64,000 bases of DNA from positions 1 through 64,000 of the forward strand of contig JAISKB010000006.1 in the NCBI GenBank assembly GCA_031261085.1, written 5' to 3'. How positions within the stretch are numbered: the stretch's first letter is position 1; each line of letters starts with the position of its first letter. A program made the translations under genes and the position numbers. Source of the stretch: Christensenellaceae bacterium. Its GTDB lineage: Bacteria > Bacillota > Clostridia > Christensenellales > CAG-138. Positions 16,604 to 24,353 of this stretch are shown piece by piece. Below the pieces are notes generated by a model. The model saw nothing but the letters and a program-made list of their open reading frames with translations. It was not told where the DNA came from and ran no database searches.

Positions 16604-16625
16604 AAAAAAGGCCCCCGAAGGGGCC
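16604..16625 (-). terminator. terminator of the aminotransferase gene
   Basis: Minus strand GGCCCC-TTCG-GGGGCC followed by TTTTTT: a classic stable tetraloop terminator. Confidence 0.9.
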
Positions 16626-16638
16626 AAGTATACCGAAT

Positions 16639-17835
16639 TTATTTATGCATCTCGTTGTATTGTTTGATGCCCAGCGCCAGCAAGTCCATCGCGCGCTCCA
16701 AATCCTTGCAATTGAGCACATACGCGAAGCGAACCTCATCGGCGCCCTTGCCCCGGGTGCCATAAAACCCGGCGCCCGGCGCATACATGACCGTTTCGTT
16801 TTTATCGTTAAACTCAGTCAGCAGCCAGGTTTGGAATTTGTCGGTATCATCGACCGGCAGCTTTGCCATCACATAAAAGGCGCCCTTGGGTTCCTCGCAC
16901 ACCACGCCGGGTATCTCCCGCAGCTTGCGGTAAATGGTATCGCGGCGGCGCTTATACTCCTCGCGCACGGCGTCGAAGTAGGATGCATCCACGCTGTAGA
17001 GCGCGGCGGCCGCGATTTGATCCAGCGTGGATACCGAAAGGCGGGCCTGACAGATTTTGAGGGCATTTTGCTGCAACCCCACATTTTTGGTGATGATGGT
17101 GCCAATGCGCGCGCCGCAGGCGCTGAAGCGCTTGGATACCGAATCGATGATGATGGCGTTTTGCGCGATGTCCTCGAATGCGCCTATGCTCTGCAGCGGT
17201 TCGCCGCCATAAACGAACTCGCGGTAAACTTCATCGCCGATGAGGAACAAATCATGCTCCTTGGCGATGTCGGCAAGCAGACGCAGCTGCGCGGGGGTGA
17301 GCACCACGCCGGTGGGGTTGCCGGGGTTGGTAAACATAATGGCGCGGGTTTTATCGGTGATGAGCGGCTCTATCCTGGCGCGCTCCGCGTAGAAATACCC
17401 TTCTTCGGGCGTGGTGTGAATGGGCACGATTTTGCCGCCCGTCGTGTTGACGAAGGTATTGTAGTTGGGGTAAAACGGCTCGGGCACGAGCACCTCGTCG
17501 CCATCATCCAAAATGCAGTTGAGCACGATGGAGAGCGCTTCGCTGCCGCCCGTGGTGATGATAACATCGTTGGCGGCATATTCGATGCCTATGCGTTTAT
17601 AATAGCCCCTTACCGCATCGATCATTTCAGGTATGCCGGGAGAAGGGGCATATTCCAAAACCGGCTGCGCAAAGCTGCGGATTGCCTCGAAATAGGCGGG
17701 AGGCGTTTCGATATCGGGCTGGCCGATATTGAGGTGATAGATCTTAACGCCCTTCTTATCGCATTCCACCTGATATGGGTAGAACTTGCGGATGGGCGAG
17801 AGCTGACACTTTTCGATTTTGCCGGAAAACTTCAT
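16639..17835 (-). CDS. PLP-dependent class I/II aminotransferase
   Basis: 398-residue fold-type I aminotransferase of the aspartate aminotransferase group, cytoplasmic. Visible motifs are NIGQPDIETP (substrate-side N-terminal loop, ~36-45), TTGGSEALS (PLP phosphate region, ~95), FTNPGNPTGVVLTP (~168-181), GDEVYREFVYGG (~200) and SVSKRFSACGARIG, whose Lys should form the Schiff base with PLP. The substrate (Asp, aromatic or branched) is not deducible. It is a single gene: its promoter lies 200 bases upstream and a terminator follows. The ATG is preceded by GGAGGTACAGGC. Confidence 0.9.
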   Translation of the reverse strand: MKFSGKIEKCQLSPIRKFYPYQVECDKKGVKIYHLNIGQPDIETPPAYFEAIRSFAQPVLEYAPSPGIPEMIDAVRGYYKRIGIEYAANDVIITTGGSEALSIVLNCILDDGDEVLVPEPFYPNYNTFVNTTGGKIVPIHTTPEEGYFYAERARIEPLITDKTRAIMFTNPGNPTGVVLTPAQLRLLADIAKEHDLFLIGDEVYREFVYGGEPLQSIGAFEDIAQNAIIIDSVSKRFSACGARIGTIITKNVGLQQNALKICQARLSVSTLDQIAAAALYSVDASYFDAVREEYKRRRDTIYRKLREIPGVVCEEPKGAFYVMAKLPVDDTDKFQTWLLTEFNDKNETVMYAPGAGFYGTRGKGADEVRFAYVLNCKDLERAMDLLALGIKQYNEMHK

Positions 17836-18028
17836 GCCTGTACCTCCAACGTTGTTTTGGTTTTATAGAACATATATCTCTATATTAAAAGAAACTATTG
17901 GTCGCCTTCTTAAAGCGCCCTCGCCAAGCGCGCGGCGTTGCGGAAGGCATGCATATTGTCTTGGGGGCATATCGCGCAGACCCATAACAGGGGCTTATAA
18001 CAACCGACTATACTATTGATTCCATTAA

Positions 18029-18057
18029 ATTATAGCATGTTTTCCCTTGCGAAGGAA
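18029..18057 (-). promoter_or_regulatory. extended -10 promoter of the aminotransferase gene
   Basis: Minus strand TTCCTT, 17 bases, TATAAT, with TG one base upstream of the -10. This implies a ~185-base leader (17836-18022). I see no recognisable riboswitch fold or other gene in the 323-base gap 17836-18158. Confidence 0.6.
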
Positions 18058-18158
18058 GGGCGTTGCATGGACTTTTTGTAAGAAAAGCCGTGCCCTGAAG
18101 ATTGCGAGCTGAATTACCCGCCATTTGACGGGCCTTGCGCGTTGCTTTATGGGCAGGA

Positions 18159-18905
18159 TTATCGCGCCTGCTCCCGCAGCTTGCGGAGTATCCGGCCCTC
18201 CAGCCGGGATACCTGCACCTGCGAAACGCCCAGCAATTGCGCGATTTCCCCCTGCGTTTTGTCGGCAAAATACCGCAGCACGATGATGCTGCGCTCCCGT
18301 GGTTCCAGCGTGCCCAGCAGCTCTTTTAGCAGCACCCGGTCTATCGTGGCTTCGGCCTCGTCGCCCTCGCCCGGCACCCGGTCGAGCAGGGTGGCGGCGG
18401 TTTCGCCATCCTCCCCATAGGCCGGCTCGTATATGGAAAGGTGCGGGCGGGAAGCCTCCAGCGCCATCGCCACATCCTCGGGGGATTCCCCCAGGCTTTC
18501 GGCAATATCCACCACGCCGGGTTCGCGGCCCATGCTGAAGCTCAGCTCGCTCTGCGCCGCCGCTGCCCGTGCCGCCAGCTCCTTAAGCGAGCGGCTCACC
18601 TTCACCATGCCGTCATCCCGCAAAAAGCGTTTTATTTCCCCGGCAATCATGGGCACCGCATAGGTGGAAAAGCGCACGTTATAGCTCGTATCGAAGTTGC
18701 GGATGGCCTTCACCAGCCCCATGCAGCCGATTTGGTATAAGTCCTCATATTCTGTACCGCGGCCGATATATTTGCGCACGATGGCGCGCACCAGCGGCGC
18801 GTTCTCGCTCACGAGCCGCGCCATCGCCTCATCCTCCCCGGTTTGCGCCAAAAGGATTAACTCCAGCGTTTCTTCATGCGGGCTGTGCGCCGCACTCTCA
18901 GCCAT
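18159..18905 (-). CDS. sigF: forespore sigma factor SigF
   Basis: Sigma-70 family factor that directs early forespore transcription. About 248 residues with the ATG at 18905 (MAESAAHSPHEETLELIL); a TTG six codons earlier is also possible. Region 2 is seen as RKYIGRGTEYEDLYQIGCMG and VRFSTYAVPMIAGEIKRFLRDD, region 3 as VSRSLKELA, and region 4 with GEIAQLLGVSQVQVSRLEGRIL. SigF and SigG are close in sequence; the upstream spoIIAA and spoIIAB genes decide for SigF. The gene starts 5 bases after the spoIIAB stop, as in the classic three-gene spoIIA operon. Confidence 0.94.
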   Translation of the reverse strand: MAESAAHSPHEETLELILLAQTGEDEAMARLVSENAPLVRAIVRKYIGRGTEYEDLYQIGCMGLVKAIRNFDTSYNVRFSTYAVPMIAGEIKRFLRDDGMVKVSRSLKELAARAAAAQSELSFSMGREPGVVDIAESLGESPEDVAMALEASRPHLSIYEPAYGEDGETAATLLDRVPGEGDEAEATIDRVLLKELLGTLEPRERSIIVLRYFADKTQGEIAQLLGVSQVQVSRLEGRILRKLREQAR

Positions 18906-19338
18906 CGCAGCCCACCACCGCAATATGCTTTTGCATCGTCACCTTGGTGCCCTGCCCCGGGGCGGATTCCACCCGCACATCATCCATAAACGCTTCCATC
19001 ACCGCAAAGCCCATGCCGCTGCGTTCCAAGCTGGGCACGCTGGTGTAAAACGGCTGCATGGCCAGCATCACATCCTCTATGCCCTTGCCCTCATCCGCCA
19101 CCACGATGGTAAGCATATCGCCGCAGATGGAGCAGCGCAGCTCCACCGCGCGGTTGGGGTTGTTTTCATACCCGTGGATGATGGCGTTAGTCACGGCTTC
19201 GCTCACCGCCGTGCGGATATCGGTGAGTTCCTCTATGGTAGGGTTGAGCTGGGCGGCAAACGCGGCCGCCACCGTGCGCGCGAAGGATTCATTTTGCGAA
19301 ATGCTGCCAAAGCGCAGCTGCATCCTGTTTTCATACAT
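18898..19338 (-). CDS. spoIIAB: anti-sigma F factor SpoIIAB
   Basis: GHKL-type kinase that binds SigF and phosphorylates SpoIIAA. The open frame extends further, but the ATG at 19338 (MYENRMQLRFGSISQNESF) overlaps the spoIIAA stop by 8 bases and gives the usual ~146 residues. ATP-site motifs are the N box SEAVTNAIIHGYENNP (~45-60), G1 VVADEGKGIED (~80-90) and the G2 region ERSGMGFAVMEAFMDDV (~105-121). The lid Phe/Tyr segment MQPFYTSVPSLE matches the family. Confidence 0.95.
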   Translation of the reverse strand: MYENRMQLRFGSISQNESFARTVAAAFAAQLNPTIEELTDIRTAVSEAVTNAIIHGYENNPNRAVELRCSICGDMLTIVVADEGKGIEDVMLAMQPFYTSVPSLERSGMGFAVMEAFMDDVRVESAPGQGTKVTMQKHIAVVGCDG

Positions 19339-19693
19339 GTTTTTTACCCCCCTTGTTATCGGCCGCGCGCCGCGCGCCCATCCCCGCCGTACCGCTGCCC
19401 GCCAGCAGCGGCAGCATACCGGCCATGCGGAATATGCGCTCCGCATAGCTGCTCATCGCGCTCACCCTCAGTTTGCCGCCCCTATCGCGCAGCAGCTTGT
19501 AGCGCCCCAATATCACGCCGATGCCCGAGCTATCCATAAAACTAACCCCGCGCATATCCAGCACCAGTTCGTTTATGTCGCCGCCCAGCGCCGCATCCAA
19601 CTTTTGCCGCACCGGCGCCGCGCTGTGGTGATCCAACTCGCCCACCAGCGCCGCGTACAGCGTGCCGCCCTGTTTTTTTACGCTTACCTGCAT
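19331..19693 (-). CDS. spoIIAA: anti-sigma F factor antagonist SpoIIAA
   Basis: STAS-domain switch protein of ~120 residues. Dephosphorylated SpoIIAA displaces SigF from SpoIIAB. The motif MRGVSFMDSSGIGVILGRYK (~47-66) contains the Asp-Ser-Ser phosphorylation site, the central Ser being the residue used in B. subtilis. N-terminus MQVSVKKQGGTLYAALVGEL is typical. ATG preceded by TTGGAGGACAAGCT. First gene of the spoIIA operon, followed with overlap by spoIIAB and then sigF. Confidence 0.95.
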   Translation of the reverse strand: MQVSVKKQGGTLYAALVGELDHHSAAPVRQKLDAALGGDINELVLDMRGVSFMDSSGIGVILGRYKLLRDRGGKLRVSAMSSYAERIFRMAGMLPLLAGSGTAGMGARRAADNKGGKKHV

Positions 19694-19705
19694 AGCTTGT
19701 CCTCC

Positions 19706-19729
19706 AAAAAAATCCCGCCTTTTGCGGGT
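19706..19729 (-). terminator. terminator-like hairpin in the spoIIAA leader
   Basis: Minus strand CCCGC-aaaag-GCGGG, then ATTTTTTT, whose last bases abut the SD GGAGG of spoIIAA. A separate terminator for the upstream GntR gene lies at 19840-19870, so this may be an attenuator rather than that gene's end. Confidence 0.5.
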
Positions 19730-19837
19730 CTATACATTTGTTTCACCGCGCAAATTTCGCACCCTTCCAAGTATTTCCAATTCTTTTGCCGAATATACGC
19801 GAGTTTTGGCGAATCGCTCTCTTTTAGGGCGGCACAG

Positions 19838-19872
19838 CAAAAAAACCTCCCAAATTCATGAGAGGTTTCGTT
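19838..19872 (-). terminator. terminator of the GntR regulator gene
   Basis: Minus strand AAACCTC...GGAGGTTT stem around an 11-base loop, then TTTT. It lies just past the stop at 19894. Confidence 0.75.
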
Positions 19873-19893
19873 TGGAGAATTATATAATTTTCT

Positions 19894-20529
19894 TCAATTT
19901 AAGTGCGCATTGTGCAGGTGCTGTTCCATCGCCTGCTTCGCCTGCTCCGGGTCGTGGCTTTCGAGCGCCATGAATATGGCGCGGTGCTCCCGCAGGGAAT
20001 CCGCCGGGCGCAGCGGCTCGTTTAAGCTGCTTCGCCGGGCGCGGCGCGCATTTTGGTGCAGCGAGGCAAGCACCTGCTTAAGCATACGGCTGTTCGCCGC
20101 GCTGTATAGCACATCGTGGAATTCGCTGTCGAGCTGCGCCAGGTGCGGCACATCGTTTTTGCGGGTATAAAGCTCCATCAGCTCCACCGTTTCGGCCAGC
20201 TTATCCAGCTGCGCCGTGTCGATGCGCTCGGCGGCCCAGTATGCCGCCTGGCCTTCGAGCAGCAAGCGTATGGTGTAAATATCGCTCAGGTCATCATCGC
20301 TAATGCCCTGCACGCGCACGCCGCGGTTGGGTATGCTCTGCACCAGGCCTTCTAATTCCAGCTGCTTGAGCGCTTCGCGGATGGGCGTGCGGCTAACCTC
20401 CAATTCATCGGCCAACCGCGTTTCTATCAGCAGGTCGCCAATCTTATAGCTGCCATCCAATATGCCATCGCGGATATGCGTATAGACCTTTGTCGTAAGG
20501 GACTGCTTATCGCTCATATCAAAAAACAT
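19894..20529 (-). CDS. GntR family (FadR/FCD-type) transcriptional regulator
   Basis: About 211 residues. Residues ~5-75 are the winged helix: TTKVYTHIRDGILDGSYKIG, LIETRLADELEVSRTPIREAL (written as RLADELEVSRTPIREAL), and the wing GLVQSIPNRGVRV. Residues ~85-205 form an all-helical FCD ligand domain with acid/His positions (DSEFHDVLYSAA, HRAIFMALESHD) that usually hold a metal and a carboxylate ligand. ATG at 20529 is preceded by GGGAGA. The target genes and ligand are not evident: it is divergent from a VanW gene with a 147-base shared intergenic region. Confidence 0.9.
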   Translation of the reverse strand: MFFDMSDKQSLTTKVYTHIRDGILDGSYKIGDLLIETRLADELEVSRTPIREALKQLELEGLVQSIPNRGVRVQGISDDDLSDIYTIRLLLEGQAAYWAAERIDTAQLDKLAETVELMELYTRKNDVPHLAQLDSEFHDVLYSAANSRMLKQVLASLHQNARRARRSSLNEPLRPADSLREHRAIFMALESHDPEQAKQAMEQHLHNAHLN

Positions 20530-20577
20530 CAATTTCTCCCAAAATCACTTTGCATACACCTGTTACTTGATGTTTCT

Positions 20578-20606
20578 ATTGTATTCCAACGCCTTGTTTG
20601 ACGCAA
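20578..20606 (-). promoter_or_regulatory. sigma-A-type promoter of the GntR gene
   Basis: Minus strand TTGCGT, 17 bases, TACAAT. Confidence 0.55.
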
Positions 20607-20676
20607 GCAAAACATATATGCGCCAGCGATTGCACATACTACGAGTACCATCGAATATTCAGCAGGGGACAGCAGG

Positions 20677-22005
20677 ATGAAGAAAATATTACATATAACC
20701 GCAAATATGCTGCTTATACTATCGTTGTGCGGCTGCGCCAGCCCAAATTACGGCAGCACGGCCGAGGCTTCGGACAGCGGAGCCACGCTGGGCAAGCAGG
20801 TTTTTATCGATGAGGTGGAGGTTTCCGGCATGACGGTGGAACAGGCCATACAGGCGCTGGAGCCCGCGCAGGCCATCCGCCTAAAGGGTATCACCTATAC
20901 CGTGGCTGCGCCGCAGGGCGCCGTCGCTTTCACCGCGGATGCGCTGCCTATCGAATTCAACACCCACGAGGTGCTGCTGGAGGCGCTCTCCACGCCAACC
21001 TACGCGCGCGGCGTTTATTTTACCACGCCCTGTGCCAACTTGGAGGGGCTGCGCGGGGCGCTTACCCGATTGACCCAAGAGCTGTGCAGCCCGGCGCAAA
21101 ACGCGCAAGCCCTATACGACAAGCAGGCCGCGGGGTTGTTCACGTTTGAGCCCGCCGCCGAGGGTGCGCAAATCGATGTCCCCGCGCTGGCGCTCGAGCT
21201 CCAGGCGCTGATCCCGCAGGCGCAAAGCGCGCGGCTCGAGGCCCGGTCCGTCCCTATATCCCCAAGCTACACCGATGAGATGGCACGAGCCGATTCCCAG
21301 CTGATAGCGGAATTTTCCACCTCGTTTGCGAGCGGCGGCAACAGCAAAAAGGAGCGCGTGTTCAATATATCCAAAGCGGCGGGGCTGATTGACGGCGCCC
21401 GTTTGGCGCCGGGAGAAGAATTTGACGCCAACGCCGCACTGGGCGACCGCAATGCGGAAAACGGCTGGAAAATCGCCGCCGGCATACGCGATGGCGGGTA
21501 TGTGCAGGAATATGGCGGCGGGGTTTGTCAGGTATCCAGCACCCTATACAACGCCGTGCTGATGGCGGATTTGGAGGTGACCGAGCGCTGGCACCATTCG
21601 TGGCCGCTGGCCTACATCAGCGCCGGGCGGGATGCCACCATAAGCACCGGCGGGCCAAACTTCAGGTTCATCAATACGAAGGATATTCCCATCGTGCTCT
21701 CCACCCATGTGGATACCAAGGCAAAAACCATCACGATCCGCATATACGGCAGGCCGCCACAGGATGGCTCGACCATACGCATCACATCAAAAAAGACCGG
21801 CAGGCTGGAGGATTTGGGCACCGAATATGTGGTGGACAAAAGCCTGGCCCCCGGCCAAACCGAGGAGGTGCGCAAAAGCCGCCGTGGCTGCACCGCCATC
21901 ACCTATAAGGAATACTACGATGCCTCCGGCAAGGCGCTGCGGCGCGAGGTCGTGAGCGAGGATAAGTATCGCTCCATCCGCGGGCTGGTAAAGGTTGCGC
22001 CATAG
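20677..22005 (+). CDS. VanW-domain lipoprotein
   Basis: 442 residues with a short signal peptide ending in a lipobox-like LCGC (MKKILHITANMLLILSLCGC), so probably lipid-anchored outside the membrane. A PG_binding_4-like segment (EVEVSGMTVEQAIQALE, ~47-63) precedes the VanW domain with YGGGVCQVSSTLYNAVL (~287-303) and HHSWPLAYISAGRDATIS. A C-terminal G5-like beta domain (SLAPGQTEEVRKSRRGC, ~388-404) follows. SD GGGGAC lies seven bases upstream. It is divergent from the GntR regulator, which could control it. Paralogous to the proteins at 14851 and 33410 but with lipid in place of a membrane helix as anchor. Confidence 0.88.
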   Translation: MKKILHITANMLLILSLCGCASPNYGSTAEASDSGATLGKQVFIDEVEVSGMTVEQAIQALEPAQAIRLKGITYTVAAPQGAVAFTADALPIEFNTHEVLLEALSTPTYARGVYFTTPCANLEGLRGALTRLTQELCSPAQNAQALYDKQAAGLFTFEPAAEGAQIDVPALALELQALIPQAQSARLEARSVPISPSYTDEMARADSQLIAEFSTSFASGGNSKKERVFNISKAAGLIDGARLAPGEEFDANAALGDRNAENGWKIAAGIRDGGYVQEYGGGVCQVSSTLYNAVLMADLEVTERWHHSWPLAYISAGRDATISTGGPNFRFINTKDIPIVLSTHVDTKAKTITIRIYGRPPQDGSTIRITSKKTGRLEDLGTEYVVDKSLAPGQTEEVRKSRRGCTAITYKEYYDASGKALRREVVSEDKYRSIRGLVKVAP

Positions 22006-22014
22006 GGGGATTTT

Positions 22015-22052
22015 CTCACCCCTTAACCCTCGCCTTGCTCGGGGAGGGGTAA
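22015..22052 (+). repeat. GC-rich palindromic intergenic element
   Basis: Contains CCCCTTAACCCTCGCC..GGGGAGGGGT. It belongs to the same loose family as the elements at 16466, 35355, 35465 and 54565 (pyrimidine CCCCTTCC arms with AGGGGTTAGGGG-like tails). Confidence 0.45.
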
Positions 22053-22068
22053 GCAACGGATTGCCAAA

Positions 22069-22347
22069 CTACGCTTCAACAAACTCGAACGCTAACCTTT
22101 TCCCACAGCCTTTGGCATAGGCTTGCAGCGTATCCAAATCGGGTTTGCAGCTGCCCGTTTCAATGCGGCTGATATTGCTCTGTCGTATGCCTGTTTTCGT
22201 GGCCAACTGCGCCTGCGTAAGGTTGGACTCCGTCCGGATTTTAATCAAAGCCCGTTGCAAATCATAATCATCACGCGTCGCTTCATATTCGGCACGATAT
22301 GCGGGGTTTTCCATCAACTCTTCGTGCAGCTTATCGATATCCTTCAT
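22069..22347 (-). CDS. HigA-type antitoxin with XRE helix-turn-helix
   Basis: 92 residues. Helical N-terminus (~1-35), then a classic HTH_3 domain: NLTQAQLATKTGIRQSNISR (~42-61) and IETGSCKPDLDTLQAYAKGC. Such proteins neutralise the cognate RelE/HigB RNase and repress their own operon. The start overlaps the toxin's stop by four bases (ATGA), with the toxin gene first, the order usual for higBA. Codon use appears less GC-biased than the neighbouring genes, suggesting acquisition. Confidence 0.88.
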   Translation of the reverse strand: MKDIDKLHEELMENPAYRAEYEATRDDYDLQRALIKIRTESNLTQAQLATKTGIRQSNISRIETGSCKPDLDTLQAYAKGCGKRLAFEFVEA

Positions 22348-22694
22348 TTGGATAGCCTCCTTTCATAATCGGCCTTGTATTTATATGCCCGTTCCAATTC
22401 CTTCGTATCGGCTCTCTGTTGCTTTTTAATATATCCATTTGTTACCACAATTTTGCCTCCAATAATGAAAAAGTAGAAAACACGCGCAATATCGGAAGAA
22501 AACTTAATTCGAAGTTCGAACAGCCCCTCGCCGGCATGCTTTGAATATGGTTCCCGCAGCCTAGTGCCTTCGTCCTCTAAAATCCGCAAGGCATCCATAG
22601 CTTTAACCTGCATTTTACTATGCAACGACCTAATGAAATCGGCCGCCGGTTGCTTCCCATTTTCAAGCGTGTAGAATTCCACTTCAAACTTCAT
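22344..22694 (-). CDS. RelE/HigB-type toxin (phage Gp49-like family)
   Basis: 116 residues, MKFEVEFYTLENGKQPAADF at the start, then the core KAMDALRILEDEGTRLREPYSKHAGEGLFELRIKFSSDIARVFYFFI, given in pieces as LREPYSKHAGEGLFELRIK and DIARVFYFF, and the C-terminal YIKKQQRADTKELERAYKYK. This is the ParE/RelE-fold family of ribosome-dependent mRNA interferases (Gp49-like, HigB). First gene of the pair with the antitoxin at 22069. The pair sits between a VanW gene and rex without any obvious mobile element. Confidence 0.88.
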   Translation of the reverse strand: MKFEVEFYTLENGKQPAADFIRSLHSKMQVKAMDALRILEDEGTRLREPYSKHAGEGLFELRIKFSSDIARVFYFFIIGGKIVVTNGYIKKQQRADTKELERAYKYKADYERRLSK

Positions 22695-22841
22695 TCTGCA
22701 CTTAACATTATTCCTTTTATGATATATTTTATTCCTTAAAAGCTATAATTGCAACACCTAATTGATTATTTAGGTATTGTTGTCTGTCCAGATAGGATGT
22801 ATTCATACTATGACGGCTACGCGCCGCCAAAACTCGCCGCT

Positions 22842-23486
22842 TTATTCTATATCATCATTGTCGGGCAGCTTATGATTTATTTTATAGCACAGGCAAATCA
22901 AACTATCGGTCATATGGATGTTTTCGACCGGGATATCCGCCACCACATCCAGGGGCGCAAAGTTCCAAATGCCCTGCACGCCGGCCGTCTGCATACGATC
23001 CGCAACGCTTTGCGCAACGCTGCGGCGCGCGGCGATCATGCCGATGTCAATATCATGCTCGCGGATATAATCCTCCAGCGCATCGGTATGCAGCACAGGC
23101 TTCCCGCTTATCGTCGTACCGATTAATTCTGGCTTGATGTCGAACAGCGCCTCCACCACCACGGATTCCCGCTCGAAGCCCTCGAAATTTGCCAGTGCGC
23201 CGCCGATGTTGCCCGCGCCCACCACCACGGCCTTATAGGGCCTGTCCAGCGCCAAAATACCGCGTATTTCGCCGAGCAGCGAGCGCACATTATACCCATA
23301 CCCCTGCTGGCCAAAACCGCCGAAACAATTGAAATCCTGCCGCACCTGCGAAGCGTTGAGCCGCATTTGCTGGGCAAGCTTCCCCGATGAGATGCGTTCT
23401 ACCCCCGCGCTCTCCAATAGGAGAAGCTGCCGATAGTATTTTGGCAAGCGCCGCACCACCGCTTCGGAAACCCTGCGAAGTTCCAT
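22842..23486 (-). CDS. rex: redox-sensing transcriptional repressor Rex
   Basis: Senses NADH/NAD+ and represses fermentation and hydrogenase genes when NADH is low. ATG at 23486 is preceded by AGGAGGTACT, giving 214 residues; the longer frame to 23531 is not supported. N-terminal winged helix (VVRRLPKYYRQLLLLE, then ISSGKLAQQMRLNASQVRQD), FGGFGQQGYGY as the linker, and a Rossmann domain with the NAD motif VVVGAGNIGGALANFEGF (~87-104). C-terminal domain-swapped helix INHKLPDNDDIE. A Rex-like operator sits before the redox operon at 45786. Confidence 0.96.
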   Translation of the reverse strand: MELRRVSEAVVRRLPKYYRQLLLLESAGVERISSGKLAQQMRLNASQVRQDFNCFGGFGQQGYGYNVRSLLGEIRGILALDRPYKAVVVGAGNIGGALANFEGFERESVVVEALFDIKPELIGTTISGKPVLHTDALEDYIREHDIDIGMIAARRSVAQSVADRMQTAGVQGIWNFAPLDVVADIPVENIHMTDSLICLCYKINHKLPDNDDIE

Positions 23487-23605
23487 AGTACCTCCTGCTA
23501 GCCGGCCGCTGACCCGCAGCCGTTCACTCATAGTATACCGTATATCCGGCGCAAAAAAAACCGTAATATCCGCCTGCGCCTATACGGCGCCGCAAAACGC
23601 GCGGC

Positions 23606-24340
23606 TTATTCGTTTTTAACAAACGTTACGCTCTCACCCTCATCGCGCCATTCGCCGCTCACGGAGCAGTGCGCCGCGCCCAGCTCCACATGCAGCATCG
23701 CAATGCCTATATCCACCCCGGCATAGCCGAAGTTGCGTTCGCTCTGGCGTATCGTGATGCTGTTTTCGCCCACCACAAAGCGCCACGGCTGGCGGTTGAC
23801 CGCGCTGGGCGCAATCCGCGCGCTGGATAACGCGCTCTGCTGCCATTCGGGCAGGTCGAGCAGCTGCTGCTGCGTAAGCCCCGTCAGGTCGCTTAAGCTC
23901 TTGCGCGGGCGGCCCACATAGCTTTCGGCGCGAACCCCCAGCGGCGTTACGGCCACTATGCGCTCCCCATCCTCCAGCGCTATTTGGCGCGCCGCCTCGG
24001 CTTTGGAATAGGTGCCGCCCACCCAGCAGGTGCCCAGGCCCAAGGCCGTGACCTCCAAAATAAACGCCTCGCCCAAGTACCCTATGCTGTGCTGATCGGC
24101 GGTATCCGAAGCGATGATGGCTGCAAAGCAGGCCGTGCCTGTTATTTTGCCATACCAAAGAAACATGGGTTTGAACACGCCCTCGCTATGCCCCAACGCA
24201 ATGCGCACGCCCTTGGTATGCATCATATCCGCCGCAGCCTCCAACGCCGCCAGTTCATCTTGATTGGGGCCCTCACGATACTTGCGCGCCGAAAAGCGGG
24301 CTTCGGCGGCGCTATGCCAGCGCTCCATGCTAAAGTGCAT
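23606..24340 (-). CDS. nitroreductase family protein
   Basis: 244-residue flavin-dependent reductase-like protein of the putative TM-nitroreductase type. Seen are WHSAAEARFSARKY (N-terminal FMN-phosphate Arg cluster), GYLGEAFILEVTALGLGTCW (~85-105), PRKSLSDLTG and SSARIAPSAVNRQPWRFVV (~175-193, second FMN-binding half), then NFGYAGVDIGIAMLHVEL. The physiological substrate is unknown. It starts 13 bases after the uvrA stop and probably sits at the end of the Dabb-uvrB-uvrA transcript. Confidence 0.85.
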   Translation of the reverse strand: MHFSMERWHSAAEARFSARKYREGPNQDELAALEAAADMMHTKGVRIALGHSEGVFKPMFLWYGKITGTACFAAIIASDTADQHSIGYLGEAFILEVTALGLGTCWVGGTYSKAEAARQIALEDGERIVAVTPLGVRAESYVGRPRKSLSDLTGLTQQQLLDLPEWQQSALSSARIAPSAVNRQPWRFVVGENSITIRQSERNFGYAGVDIGIAMLHVELGAAHCSVSGEWRDEGESVTFVKNE

Positions 24341-24353
24341 ATTCCTTCTCCCC

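Noticed and set aside
16645..17868. 407-residue plus-strand frame
   Set aside because: Complete antisense shadow of the aminotransferase gene.
18159..18905. SigG instead of SigF
   Set aside because: Motifs fit either, but the immediately preceding spoIIAA and spoIIAB genes define the spoIIA operon and thus SigF.
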